Assembly: GCF_008639165.1 (NCBI RefSeq)
Contig: NZ_CP029197.1
Span: 6,762,001-6,826,000 of the forward strand
Length of the DNA: 64,000 nt
From: Streptomyces venezuelae ATCC 10712
GTDB taxonomy: Bacteria > Actinomycetota > Actinomycetes > Streptomycetales > Streptomycetaceae
Direction of reading: 5' to 3'
Notes under the pieces: generated by a model
Told to the model about the DNA's origin: nothing
The model's database searches: none
Seen by the model: only the letters and a program-made list of their open reading frames with translations
In this document: positions 1-9,023 of the stretch, piece after piece
How the letters are laid out: the number at the start of each line of letters is the position of its first letter
Position numbering within the stretch: position 1 is the first letter of the stretch
Program-made: the position numbers and the translations under genes

Positions 1-1
1 C

Positions 2-613
2 ATGTACCTCGGCCAGTGCACCAACTTCTCCTCGGCGCTCACCGTCGCCCAGGGACTCGCCGCCACCCAGGACCTCGACAACGTGCTGCTGATCGGCGTC
101 GACGTGCTCGACGACCGGCGGGCCGCTCGCGTCCTGCCGGGCGAGGTGTCCGTCTTCAGCGACACCGCCGTCTGCTGCCTGGTCTCCCGCGCGCGGACCG
201 ACGGCTACCTGGTCGAGCGGGTCGAACACCGCTACCGGCCGGAACTGCACGCCCTCCACCCGCAGCGCGACCTGCTGCCCTACATCGACGGCTTCACGGG
301 CGCCCTCGCCGGAGTCGTCGAGGGGCTCACCAAGGCGACCGGCCGGGCCCCCGACGCGTACGCCAAGCTGGTCCTGGCCAACCACGCCCGGCCCGTCCTC
401 CGCAACTTCGCCGCCACCCTCGGCATCCCCTTCGACCGGGTGCCGACCGAGGGCATCGGCACGCTCGGACACTGCTTCGCCTACGACCAGCTGATCACCC
501 TCGGCGACCTCGCCGAGCAGGGCGGCACCACGCCCGGCGACGCCGTCCTCGCCATCGGCGTGGGCGCCAACTACCTCTACAGCGCCACCTCCTTCGTCCG
601 CTGCGAGGCCTGA
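2..613 (+). CDS. Ketosynthase III (KAS III/FabH-like), 5' end cut by window
   Basis: Thiolase-fold condensing enzyme of the KAS III family; about the last 200 residues are visible and the true start lies upstream of the window. The visible part opens at the active-site region (L-G-Q-C-T-N-F), so the nucleophilic Cys is at visible residue 6. It also carries a C-terminal G-H-C-F-A-Y-D motif that recurs as G-H-C-F in the next gene and in the KAS III gene at 48508. Such enzymes condense or transfer short acyl groups on CoA or ACP. Its stop is followed directly by the next ATG, so the two are probably co-translated and may form a heteromer (inference). Substrate unknown. Confidence 0.85.
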   Translation: MYLGQCTNFSSALTVAQGLAATQDLDNVLLIGVDVLDDRRAARVLPGEVSVFSDTAVCCLVSRARTDGYLVERVEHRYRPELHALHPQRDLLPYIDGFTGALAGVVEGLTKATGRAPDAYAKLVLANHARPVLRNFAATLGIPFDRVPTEGIGTLGHCFAYDQLITLGDLAEQGGTTPGDAVLAIGVGANYLYSATSFVRCEA

Positions 614-1579
614 ATGACCCGCTCCCCCTCCCGCGCCGAACCCGGCATCGGTCTCGGCGGGCTCGGCTACGCCGTCGGCGACTCCGTCCCCCTCGACAAG
701 GCCGTACCGGAGGACACCCCCGCCGACCTGCTCGACCGGCTGCGCGCCCACGGCTTCGTCAACTGCTCGGTCGCCCAGGAGACCCCGGCCGCGCTCGCGG
801 CCCGCTCGGTCGCCGAGTCGCTCGCCGTCTCCGGCGCCGACCCGGCCCGGGTCGACGCCGTGCTCTACGGCACGTGCAGCTACTGGGGCGAGGGCCGGCC
901 CCCGCCGGGCGACCCGGCGGAGCTGACCGGCACGATCGCCCGTACCGTCCTCGAACCCCTCGGCCTCGGCCACGCGGCGCTGACCCTGGTCTGGCTCGCC
1001 GAGTCCGGCAACACCGGCTCGGTCCTCCGGCTCGCGCGGGCCCTGGTCGCCGCCGGGGTCCACCGCACCGTGCTGTGCGTCAGCAGCGACGCCGTCCCGC
1101 CGCTGCCCGGCGAGTACCGGGCGATGCCCAACGCGGTCACCGTCAACGGCGACGCCGCCGCCTCCTGCCTGGTCTCCTCCGCACTGCCGGGGGAGTTCCG
1201 CCTCGACACCACCGTCCAGCAGTCGAGCGCCGCCATGCGCGGCCTCGCCAAAGGGCAGGGGCTGCGCAAGCACCTGGAGATCGTCAAGGGCGTCCGGGCC
1301 TGCCGCGCCGCCCTCGACACGCCCCGGGACGGGTTCGCCTGGCTGCTCTCCAACCACTACTCGGACCAGGTCCTGACCGAGTTCGCCGCCCTGGCGGACG
1401 TGCCCCGGGACCGGCTGTTCACCGCCAACACCGCCCGCCTCGGGCACTGCTTCGCGGCCGACACGCTCATCGACCTCGCCGATCTGCACCGCGCGGGGCG
1501 GATCGGGCCGGGGGAGGCCGTCCTGATGCTCACCACGGGCCCGTCCACCTGGGGCCTGACCGCGGTCAGCGCCCGCTGA
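614..1579 (+). CDS. KAS III-like protein with Ser in place of active-site Cys
   Basis: 321-residue, full-length KAS III homologue that begins right after the stop of the preceding KAS III gene. In the helix that normally holds the catalytic Cys the sequence reads A-E-S-G-N-T-G, which by hand alignment to FabH puts Ser131 at the nucleophile position. Known Ser-type relatives such as DpsC act as acyltransferases or starter-selecting partners rather than ordinary condensing enzymes. The G-H-C-F-A-A-D motif near the C-terminus matches its neighbour. A role as acyltransferase or non-condensing partner of the Cys-bearing neighbour is inference; the product is unknown. Confidence 0.8.
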   Translation: MTRSPSRAEPGIGLGGLGYAVGDSVPLDKAVPEDTPADLLDRLRAHGFVNCSVAQETPAALAARSVAESLAVSGADPARVDAVLYGTCSYWGEGRPPPGDPAELTGTIARTVLEPLGLGHAALTLVWLAESGNTGSVLRLARALVAAGVHRTVLCVSSDAVPPLPGEYRAMPNAVTVNGDAAASCLVSSALPGEFRLDTTVQQSSAAMRGLAKGQGLRKHLEIVKGVRACRAALDTPRDGFAWLLSNHYSDQVLTEFAALADVPRDRLFTANTARLGHCFAADTLIDLADLHRAGRIGPGEAVLMLTTGPSTWGLTAVSAR

Positions 1580-1635
1580 ACCGCTTAGCCGCAGAGCCCG
1601 TGAAGTCTTCCCGTACCGACAGGAGTTCACCGCCC

Positions 1636-2850
1636 ATGGAGATCACGCCGGAGTTCCTCCGCGACCCCTACCCCGTGTACCAGCGGATGCGGGAGACCGG
1701 CCGAATGCACCTGAGCTCGGCCAACACCGGGCGCACCTGGTTCCTTCCGCACCACGCCGACATCCGTACCGCGCTGCGCGACGAACGGTTCTCCGCGTCC
1801 CGCAAGGCCGGCGGGTTCGTCAACCAGTTCCCGGCCGAGGTGCGCCCCGAGTTCGCCCGCTTCAACGAGGCCATCAGCCGCTGGATCGTGCTGCACGACC
1901 AGCCCGAGCACCGCCAGCTGCGCCAGCTGATGCAGCAGGGCTTCACCCGCCGGCTCATCACCACCATGGAGCCCAAGATCCAGCGGGTCTGCGACGACCT
2001 GATCGACGCCTTCGTCAAACGCGGCAGCACCGAGTTCATGACGGAGTACGCACACCCCTTCCCCGCCAAGGTGATCGCCGAGATGCTCGGCGTGAACCCG
2101 GAGGACTACCCGGCCTTCGTCGTCTGGTCCGAGGACCTGCTCAACTTCGCCGGCTCGCTGCGCCCCACCCTGGAGATGTTCCGGGCCGCGCAGGACGGGC
2201 TCCTCGCGATGATGGACTACTTCGCCCGACTCCTGCCCGAGCGGCGGGAGAACCCCGGCGACGACCTGGTCAGCCTGCTGCTCAGCGCCGAGAGCGAGGG
2301 CGAGTGGATGACCGCCGAGCAGGTCCTGGCGAACTGCACCCAGATCATCGTCGCCGGACACGAGACCACCCGCAACCTCGTGGCCAACGGCGTCGAACTC
2401 CTCCTCCGCTACCCGGAGCAGCGCGCCCTCCTGGAATCCCGCCCGGAGCTGATGCCGAGCGCGGTCCGCGAGATCATGCGCTTCGAGAGCCCGCTCCAGT
2501 TCATCCGGCGGGTGGCCCGCGAGGACTTCGAGTTCGGCGGCGCCGAGGTGCGCGAGGGCGACGGGCTCGTCCTGATGCTGGGCTCGGCGAACCGCGACCC
2601 CGAGGCCTTCGACGACCCCGACACCTTCGACCTCACCCGCAACCCCACGGGCCATCTCGCCTTCGGGTGGGGCCCGCACGTCTGCGTCGGCGCCGCCCTG
2701 GCCGAGCTCGAGGGCCAGGTGTCCTTCCGGACCCTGCTCGACCGCCTCCCCGGCCTGGAACTCCGGACGCACGAGCCCGAGCGCATCCCCAACCCGATGC
2801 TGAGGGGCTTCGCCTCCCTCGACCTGGGCTTCCGGGAATCCGCCGGATGA
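1636..2850 (+). CDS. Cytochrome P450
   Basis: 404-residue soluble bacterial class I P450. Visible landmarks are the I-helix A-G-H-E-T-T, the E-x-x-R pair (E-I-M-R), and the heme loop F-G-W-G-P-H-V-C-V-G with Cys350 as the thiolate ligand. The ATG at 1636 is used because AGGAG lies just upstream; the open frame extends further 5' but reads through two other genes. The last four bases (ATGA) overlap the start of the next gene. It sits behind two KAS III-type genes, so it probably oxidises their acyl product or the final scaffold (inference). Needs external ferredoxin and reductase, not seen here. Confidence 0.93.
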   Translation: MEITPEFLRDPYPVYQRMRETGRMHLSSANTGRTWFLPHHADIRTALRDERFSASRKAGGFVNQFPAEVRPEFARFNEAISRWIVLHDQPEHRQLRQLMQQGFTRRLITTMEPKIQRVCDDLIDAFVKRGSTEFMTEYAHPFPAKVIAEMLGVNPEDYPAFVVWSEDLLNFAGSLRPTLEMFRAAQDGLLAMMDYFARLLPERRENPGDDLVSLLLSAESEGEWMTAEQVLANCTQIIVAGHETTRNLVANGVELLLRYPEQRALLESRPELMPSAVREIMRFESPLQFIRRVAREDFEFGGAEVREGDGLVLMLGSANRDPEAFDDPDTFDLTRNPTGHLAFGWGPHVCVGAALAELEGQVSFRTLLDRLPGLELRTHEPERIPNPMLRGFASLDLGFRESAG

Positions 2851-3254
2851 GCGCCACGGGACCCGCGCACCCGGAACCCCGGCCGCCGGGCGACGGCCCC
2901 TTCGCCCGGGCCGCCTCGGCGGCCGCCGACGCGCTGAGCGACGCGGGAATCGCGCCGGCCGACGTCGAGCTGCTGCTCGTCGCGACCGACGCGTTCCCCG
3001 CCTACGACGCGCACCCCTCCGGCGGGCACGCCCTCCTCGACGGGGCGTTCAACGCCGCCGTCCTGCGGGAGTTCGACGAGCGGACGGGCCTCACGCACGC
3101 CGTGCCGATCGGCCTCACGGTGGCCGCCGGAGCCCCCGCCGACACGCCCGTCCGGTACGCCGAGGCGCTGCTCCGCGCCGAGTCCCGGCGGACCGCGCTG
3201 GTCGTCACGGTCCGGGGACCGTCAGCCGTCGACGCGCGGGTCCTCGTCCGCTGA
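2847..3254 (+). CDS. Short thiolase-fold protein (KAS III N-terminal half-like)
   Basis: 135-residue protein translationally coupled to the P450 (ATGA overlap). Residues about 18-50 resemble the first helix-strand of thiolase-fold enzymes (alternating A-A-D-A-L-S-D-A-G-I-x-P-A-D-V-x-L-L-L-V-A-T-D). No Cys-bearing nucleophile elbow is visible, and the length is under half of a KAS III. It could be a truncated regulatory or structural subunit for the two KAS III-like proteins upstream, or a decayed remnant. Its 3' end overlaps the convergent MFS gene by 33 bp. Function not recognised. Confidence 0.55.
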   Translation: MSATGPAHPEPRPPGDGPFARAASAAADALSDAGIAPADVELLLVATDAFPAYDAHPSGGHALLDGAFNAAVLREFDERTGLTHAVPIGLTVAAGAPADTPVRYAEALLRAESRRTALVVTVRGPSAVDARVLVR

Positions 3255-4538
3255 CCGGGGCCCGCCGGCCGGAGCGAGCGCGGCGGCGGGCTCCGCCTCC
3301 CCGGCGGCGGGGCCGAGACCGCGCATGCCGAGGTGGCAGCAGACGGCGGACCCCACACCGGCGGCGGCGCACATCAGCCACACGCCGCCGCCGTAGTGGC
3401 GCCAGACGGCCTCGCCGAGGACCGTCCCCAGCGCCGAACCGAGCCCGAACACGGCCTGGGAGGTGCCGATGTACCGGCCCTTCACCCGCAGCGGGGCCGT
3501 CGCCGGGTAGGCGAACATCGTCGGCCCGTTGGTCATGAGACCGCTGACGAAGACCACCGTGCACAGCAGGACGACGACCGTCGACCCCGAGGCCAGGCCG
3601 TACCCGGCCATGCCGAGCGTCATGAGCACCGTCCCGGCGGCGGCGACCCGGTGGGCAGGCCACCCCTTCACCCGGGCGGTGACCGCCAGCTCGCAGGTGA
3701 TCAGGACCGTCGAGGAGAGGGTGAGGGCGATGCTGTACGTGGAGGTCAGCCCGGCGGCGTCGAGCTCCAGCGGAAGGGCGACCGTGTACTGCACGTAGAC
3801 GATCGCCATCAGGGCCATCGCCGCCAGATAGAGGACGAACCGGATATCGCGGACCATGCCGCCGTAGACGGAGCGCGACGCCCCGGCGCCCGGGTCCTCC
3901 GGGGCGTCCGCGGCGGGCCGCGGGCCGGCCGTGGAGCGGGTCCGCCGCGGCAGCACGGCCAGGGCGAGGAGCGCGTACAGCAGCGCCGTCGCCCCGTCGA
4001 ACCAGAACAGCAGGTCCCAGTCGACCGTGATCAGCCAGAAGGCGATCAGCGGCCCGAGCGCGGCACCGACGTTGATGGCGATGCGGAACATGGAGAACGC
4101 CATCACCCGGTGCTCGTCCGGCATCAGATCGCTCAGCATGGTCGAGGCGGCCGGCCGGTACGCCTGGGTGATGGCACCCGTCAGGGCCGTCACGGCGATC
4201 AGCACGGGACCCTGGCCCGGCCGGCTCAGCAGCGGCACACAGCTCACCAGGAGCGCCGAGCCGGCCATCGACGCGGCGATGGTGGTGCGCGCGCCGAGCC
4301 GGTGGGTCAGCTCCCCGCCCGCCAGCGTCCCCACCACCGCGCCCAGGCTGTACGCGCCGAGGGCGATACCGGCCAGCGACGCCCCCAGGCCCTTGTGCAC
4401 CAGATAGAGCACCAGGAACGTCTGGAGGAAGGCCCCCATCTGGTTGAGCAGGGCGCCACCGAGGAGGTAGCGGGCCGCCAACGGCGCGGCCCTCAGGGCC
4501 GGGAGGACCTTGGGGCCCTTCTCGTCCGGCGCGGACAT
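3222..4538 (-). CDS. MFS transporter
   Basis: 438-residue major facilitator with about 12 hydrophobic segments split in two halves by a charged, proline-rich loop; probably a drug/H+ antiporter exporting the product. Start chosen at the ATG at 4538 (protein begins M-S-A-P-D-E-K), with AGGAAG upstream; the longer frame adds an Arg-rich stretch unlike a membrane protein. It is the last gene of a leftward operon (adenylation-carrier didomain, methyltransferase, thioesterase, P450, ATP-grasp), 40 bp after the ATP-grasp gene. Self-resistance or export is inferred from position. Confidence 0.88.
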   Translation of the reverse strand: MSAPDEKGPKVLPALRAAPLAARYLLGGALLNQMGAFLQTFLVLYLVHKGLGASLAGIALGAYSLGAVVGTLAGGELTHRLGARTTIAASMAGSALLVSCVPLLSRPGQGPVLIAVTALTGAITQAYRPAASTMLSDLMPDEHRVMAFSMFRIAINVGAALGPLIAFWLITVDWDLLFWFDGATALLYALLALAVLPRRTRSTAGPRPAADAPEDPGAGASRSVYGGMVRDIRFVLYLAAMALMAIVYVQYTVALPLELDAAGLTSTYSIALTLSSTVLITCELAVTARVKGWPAHRVAAAGTVLMTLGMAGYGLASGSTVVVLLCTVVFVSGLMTNGPTMFAYPATAPLRVKGRYIGTSQAVFGLGSALGTVLGEAVWRHYGGGVWLMCAAAGVGSAVCCHLGMRGLGPAAGEAEPAAALAPAGGPRSADEDPRVDG

Positions 4539-4578
4539 GGGCTTCCTGCCTTTCACGTACGCAAGGAGGCGTCGGGCC

Positions 4579-5835
4579 TCAGCGGGAGGGACGTACCTTG
4601 ACTTCGACGAGGCCGAGCGCCTCCTCCGCCAGCCGGCCGGCCTCGGCGGCCGTGGGCGCGACGGCCATGGCGACCCCGACGCGGTCCCACGAGCTGCGCA
4701 CCTCACGGGTCTCGTCGCCGGGGGCCACGGTGACCCGGCAGAGGACGACCCCCGGCAGCGCGGCGGCCTCCTCGACGCCGTGGACGCTCTCGACCACTCC
4801 GGCGTCCACGCTCAGGAACCGGATGGCGACGGCTTGTTCGGCACGGTCGGGGAAGGGGCCGACGGCGCTCTCGCCCAGCATCAGGGACCAGAAGCCGCGG
4901 ACGAACGCCGTGCGGTACGCCCGCTCGATCGCGTCCATGATGCCGTCGCCCGCCCACCGTCCGGCGCACTCCACCAGATAGGGCGTGCCGTCCCTGACGA
5001 TCCACTCGCAGTGCACGATGCCGGTGCCGAATCCGACGGCCCGCAGCACGCGTGCGGTCCGCTCGCGGAGCAGGGCCGCCAGCGCGTCCGGGACGTCGGC
5101 GGGGACCACATGGCCGATCTCCACCGGCCGCGGCCCCGGGAAGAGGCTCTTGGCCGTGACGTTCCCGAAGACCGGGAGGCCGTCGTCGACCAGCAGCTCC
5201 ACGCTGTACTCGCTGCCGCTGACGTACTCCTCGACCAGCATGCGCAGCGGGACCGGGCGGTCGGGGACGTACACGCCCTCGTCCTGGCGGAGGCACTCCT
5301 CCCAGGCCGCCTCGATCTCCGCGGGGGAGTGCAGGACCCTGGTCCCCACGGAGGCCTGCCGGTTGGCGGGCTTGAGGATCACCGGACCGGGGTGGCCGGC
5401 CATGAACGCGCCGACCTCCGCCGGGCCCTCGACCTCGGTCGAGGCGGGATTGGCGACACCGGCCGCCCGGGTCACCTTGCGCAGCAGCGCCTTGTCCCGG
5501 AAGAGCTGGACCGCCCCGAGTCCGGCGCCGGGCAGCCCGTACCGCTCGGCGAGCCGGGCCGCGAACGGGGTGCCGTACTCCTGGATGGCGGCCACCGCGG
5601 CGGGCTCCAGGTCGCCGTGCAGGGCGAAGAACTCGTCGGCGGCGCCGGCGGTCTGGTACTCCCACTCGACGAGTTCCCCGACCACCGGCACGCCGGCCGT
5701 CGCGGCCCGCACGTCGCGCTTGCGGATCACGTCCGGTTCCTCGATCAGGATCACCGAACCGTCCGGCCGGAATTCCGCCAGCGACTCCAGCGCCGCCGGC
5801 ACGAAGCCGATGACGATCACGGGACGCTCCGACAC
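4579..5835 (-). CDS. ATP-grasp carboxylate-amine ligase
   Basis: 418-residue ATP-grasp ligase expected to activate a carboxylate as acyl phosphate and join it to an amine. The N-terminal pre-ATP-grasp domain is followed by the ATP-binding V-I-L-K-P-A-N motif near residue 150 and the metal/phosphate region E-C-A-G-R-W-A-G-D-G-I-M-D. The same G-D-G-I-M-D core occurs in the ATP-grasp protein at 11957, so the two are probably paralogues. It lies 95 bp downstream of the P450 and 40 bp upstream of the MFS gene in the same leftward operon. Dipeptide formation or amidation is likely; substrates unknown. Confidence 0.85.
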   Translation of the reverse strand: MSERPVIVIGFVPAALESLAEFRPDGSVILIEEPDVIRKRDVRAATAGVPVVGELVEWEYQTAGAADEFFALHGDLEPAAVAAIQEYGTPFAARLAERYGLPGAGLGAVQLFRDKALLRKVTRAAGVANPASTEVEGPAEVGAFMAGHPGPVILKPANRQASVGTRVLHSPAEIEAAWEECLRQDEGVYVPDRPVPLRMLVEEYVSGSEYSVELLVDDGLPVFGNVTAKSLFPGPRPVEIGHVVPADVPDALAALLRERTARVLRAVGFGTGIVHCEWIVRDGTPYLVECAGRWAGDGIMDAIERAYRTAFVRGFWSLMLGESAVGPFPDRAEQAVAIRFLSVDAGVVESVHGVEEAAALPGVVLCRVTVAPGDETREVRSSWDRVGVAMAVAPTAAEAGRLAEEALGLVEVKVRPSR

Positions 5836-5930
5836 GACCTTCCCCCCTCACCCATCCGCGCGGAGACGTTCCGAGCGGTCTTGCGACCGGGCGTCACCGC
5901 CCGGGGAAACACAGGAACTCCACCGCCGCG

Positions 5931-7169
5931 TCAGCGGTCCCGGGGGACCAGGCGGACCGGCAGGTGCTCGATGCCGCCGATGAGGTTGGAGCGCATGCGC
6001 CGTACCTCTCCGGTCAGTTCGGGCCGTGCGACCCGCTGTCTGAGGACGTCGAAGAAGGTGTTCAGCTCCGTGGTGGCGAGCGCCGAACCGATGCAGAAGT
6101 GACTGCCGTACGCGAAGGTGAGGTTGCGGTTCACCTCGCGCCGCCCGATGTCAAAGCGGTCCGGGTCCGCGAAGACGGTCTCGTCCCGGTTGCCCGAGGC
6201 CAGCCAGAGCGCGACCATGTCGCCCGCCTTGATCCGGCGCCCCGCCAGTTCCGTTTCCCGGGTGGCGGTGCGCAGCACGTGCATGGCGGGCGTCGTGAAC
6301 CGCAGGATCTCCTGCACCGCGGTCGGCAGCACCTCCGGCTCCTCCTGGAGCCGGCGCCACTGCTCGGGGTGCTCGATGAGCGCGAGCAGTCCGCCGATGG
6401 TGGCGTGCCGGGTGGTCTCGTTGCCGCCGGAGATCAGCCCGTTGCAGTTGAGGATGATCTCCTCCTCGGTCAGCGGCCTGCCGTCGATCCGGCCGTGCAC
6501 GAGGGCGCTGATGATGTCCTCCTGCGGCTCCTTCCTGCGCAGCCGCATCAGCTCGTCGTAGTACAGGAAGATGTCGGTGTGGGCCGTCGCCACCCGCTGC
6601 TGCTGCTCGGGCCCGTCGTCGCCGTTCACCCCGAAGGCCGTCATCGTGCGGGACAGCATGAAGTCCCAGTCGGCGCGCGGCACGCCGAGCATGTCGCAGA
6701 TGACCGACAGCGGCAGCCGGGCCGCCACCTCGGTGAAGTCGATCGAGTCCTGCCCGAGGGCGGCCTCGATGACCTCGACCGAGATGGTCCGCATGGTCTC
6801 CTCGAGGCGGAGCACCATGCGGGGGGTGAACGCCGAGCTGACGACCCGGCGGATCATGCCGTGCAGCGGCGGGTCGGTGATGACCATCATCTTGCCGGTC
6901 GCGGCGGCGGTCGCCACCGGATCGGCGTCGAGCCGCATCCCGCCGGTGGAGCTGAAGGTGGCGGCGTCGGCGAGGACCTGGGTGATCAGCTCGTACGACA
7001 GGACGGCCCAGAACGTCGAGCCGTCCGCCCGGGTGACCTGGCAGACCGGTTCCTCGCGCCGCAGTCGCGCCAGGACCGGTCCGGCCTCGCCGCGCTGGTG
7101 GAGCAGCGGGTCGGACAGGTCCGGCACCCGCGGCGCCGCGGCCGGGTTCTCCTCCGTGGCCGGGATCAC
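5931..7169 (-). CDS. Cytochrome P450, possibly acting on carrier-bound amino acid
   Basis: 412-residue P450 with I-helix G-G-N-E-T-T-R, E-x-x-R (E-I-L-R) and heme loop F-A-Y-G-S-H-F-C-I-G. The usual second Gly of F-G-x-G is Ala here. GTG start; the sequence GTGA overlaps the thioesterase stop, implying coupling. In nikkomycin- and novobiocin-type pathways an adenylation-carrier didomain, a P450 and a thioesterase together make a free beta-hydroxy amino acid. The same gene set in one operon here suggests that role, which is inference from context. Confidence 0.92.
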   Translation of the reverse strand: MIPATEENPAAAPRVPDLSDPLLHQRGEAGPVLARLRREEPVCQVTRADGSTFWAVLSYELITQVLADAATFSSTGGMRLDADPVATAAATGKMMVITDPPLHGMIRRVVSSAFTPRMVLRLEETMRTISVEVIEAALGQDSIDFTEVAARLPLSVICDMLGVPRADWDFMLSRTMTAFGVNGDDGPEQQQRVATAHTDIFLYYDELMRLRRKEPQEDIISALVHGRIDGRPLTEEEIILNCNGLISGGNETTRHATIGGLLALIEHPEQWRRLQEEPEVLPTAVQEILRFTTPAMHVLRTATRETELAGRRIKAGDMVALWLASGNRDETVFADPDRFDIGRREVNRNLTFAYGSHFCIGSALATTELNTFFDVLRQRVARPELTGEVRRMRSNLIGGIEHLPVRLVPRDR

Positions 7170-7951
7170 GGCGTGCCACCCCCGTCCTGGGACGCGACGG
7201 GGAACAGCGCGAGCCGGGTCCGGAGCGCCTGGAGCAGCTCCGGCAGCCGGTCCTGGAGGTAGAAGTGGCCGCCCGGGAAGACGTCCACGCTCGCGCCGGC
7301 GCCGGTGAGCTCCGCCCAGCGGGCCGTCAGCGCGGACGGCGCGCTGGGGTCGGACTCGCCGGCGAAGACGGCGATCGGCACGTCCAGCGGACCGCGGTCG
7401 ACGTACGCGTACGTCTCGCAGGCCGCGAAGTCGTCCCGCAGCACCGGCAGCACCAGTTCGAGCAGGGTCGGGTTCTCCAGGATCGCGGCCGGAGTGCCCT
7501 CGAGGCCGGTGACGTGGGCGAGGAACGCCTCCTCGGACAGGGTGTGCACCGAGGTCGCGGGGCGCACGTGCGGCGGCACGTAGCCGGAGACGGCCAGGTG
7601 CGCCGGCGGCCGTCCGGCCGCGCCGAGCGCGTGGCTGAGGTCGTAGGCCAGGAGCGCGCCCATGCTGTGGCCGAAGAAGGCGTACGGCCGCTCGCCGGCC
7701 CGTTCGAGCAGGGGCCCGGTGAGCCGCTCGGTGAGCGCCGTGATCGACCGCTCGGCGGGCTCGGCCAGCCGCCCCTCACGCCCCGGCAGCTGGACGGGGA
7801 CGATCTCGACGCCCGGGCCGAGGAGCCGCTGCCAGTCGCGGAAGGCGGAGGCCCCGCCGCCGCCGTGGTGGAGGCAGAACAGCAGCGGCGAGCCCTCGTC
7901 GGCGCCCTGGGCGGGATACGGGAACCAGGCGCCGGATCCGTCCGCGGCCAT
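7166..7951 (-). CDS. Type II thioesterase (alpha/beta hydrolase)
   Basis: 261-residue editing or release thioesterase of NRPS/PKS systems. Visible: oxyanion-side H-H-G-G-G-G near the N-terminus, nucleophile elbow G-H-S-M-G, acidic residue in the A-G-E-S-D-P region, and His in F-P-G-G-H-F-Y-L. Start set at the ATG at 7951, which shares its A with the upstream methyltransferase stop (TGATG); the frame upstream is only a shadow of that gene. It may hydrolyse mis-loaded carriers or free the modified amino acid from the didomain NRPS in the same operon. Confidence 0.92.
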   Translation of the reverse strand: MAADGSGAWFPYPAQGADEGSPLLFCLHHGGGGASAFRDWQRLLGPGVEIVPVQLPGREGRLAEPAERSITALTERLTGPLLERAGERPYAFFGHSMGALLAYDLSHALGAAGRPPAHLAVSGYVPPHVRPATSVHTLSEEAFLAHVTGLEGTPAAILENPTLLELVLPVLRDDFAACETYAYVDRGPLDVPIAVFAGESDPSAPSALTARWAELTGAGASVDVFPGGHFYLQDRLPELLQALRTRLALFPVASQDGGGTP

Positions 7952-8991
7952 CAGCGGCTCGCGAGGAACAGGCGGCCGGTGGGGAAGCCGAGCTCGACGA
8001 CCTCGACCGAGCTGAAGCCGGCGGCGAGCAGCTTGTCCTGCCACTCCTGCTCGGTGAGCAGCTTCCGCTTCATGAACTGCCGGTGGTAGTAGGTGACGAT
8101 GGCGCTGAAGGCCCGCTCGCGGGGGTTGCGCAGGTACGGGACGGCGTCCGTGATGGCCATGACGCCGCCGGGGCGCAGCGCCTCGCGGCACTGGGCGAGC
8201 ACCTGGTCGGCGACGTGCTCCTCCTCCGGCATCATGTCGTGGAAGACGAACCCGGCGTGGATGACGTCGGCTCCGGCGAGCGGGCCCGGGTCCGTGGCGA
8301 CGGACTGGATGGGCGCCTCGACCACGGTGAGACGGCTGCCGACGCCCTCCTGGACGGCCGCCTTCTCGGCGGCGCGACAGGACGCCGGGTCGAGGTCGAG
8401 GCCGACGGCGGTGGAGTCGGGGAAGGCCTGGAGCACCTCGATGAGCAGCCGGCAGGTGCCCGCGCCCAGGTCCACGATGTGGCCCGGTTCGAGGCGGAAG
8501 ATGGCGTCGAGCGCGGCCGGGTAGAACGCCTCGGCGCCCATCCACTGCGAGCTGATGGCGACCTGCCGGCCGTCCCGGGTGTAGGCGCCGGTGGGCCTGC
8601 CCGGCTCGGTGAGGTACGCGCGGGCGTTCTCGATGAAGGGGCGGTTCGCGTTCATGGTCCAGGACAGGTAGCCCGCCTGGTGCTGGATGCGGGCGTAGTC
8701 GGCCGCGGTACGGAAGCGGGCGGACGCGCCGGTGGTGGCGGCACCGGGCACGGCGTCGATGATGCCGGCCGACTCCAGGGCCTCCAGGTAGCCGGCCACG
8801 CCGTCCTCGGGGAGGTCGGTGACGGCCGCTATCTCCCCCACGGTGAACTCCTCGCCCACGGTGATGGCGTCGGTGATGCCGAGCCGGTCGCCCATCTCCA
8901 TCAGGGCGGCCGCGGCGGCCAGGGCGGGGGCGGGGCCACTGGCCTCGATCTCGGCCTCAAGGCTGCGCTGGGTGGTCTTGTCGAAGGTCAC
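7951..8991 (-). CDS. SAM-dependent methyltransferase
   Basis: 346-residue methyltransferase of the small-molecule O/N/C-methyltransferase type: N-terminal winged-helix dimerisation region (about residues 25-80), then a Rossmann SAM domain with motif I as I-V-D-L-G-A-G-T-C and a later L-R-P-G-G motif. GTG start at 8991 with GAGGA about 8 bp upstream. It follows the adenylation-carrier gene by 32 bp and overlaps the thioesterase. It probably methylates the amino acid or acyl product of this operon; the target atom cannot be read from sequence. Confidence 0.88.
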   Translation of the reverse strand: MTFDKTTQRSLEAEIEASGPAPALAAAAALMEMGDRLGITDAITVGEEFTVGEIAAVTDLPEDGVAGYLEALESAGIIDAVPGAATTGASARFRTAADYARIQHQAGYLSWTMNANRPFIENARAYLTEPGRPTGAYTRDGRQVAISSQWMGAEAFYPAALDAIFRLEPGHIVDLGAGTCRLLIEVLQAFPDSTAVGLDLDPASCRAAEKAAVQEGVGSRLTVVEAPIQSVATDPGPLAGADVIHAGFVFHDMMPEEEHVADQVLAQCREALRPGGVMAITDAVPYLRNPRERAFSAIVTYYHRQFMKRKLLTEQEWQDKLLAAGFSSVEVVELGFPTGRLFLASR

Positions 8992-9023
8992 GTTTCTCGT
9001 CCTCTCTGGAGGTACGGCCGGAG

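Noticed and set aside
16..1635. Open frame continuous with the first P450, suggesting a fusion protein
   Set aside because: The upstream part is an Arg/Pro-rich out-of-frame reading of the two KAS III genes; the P450 has its own ribosome site and start at 1636.
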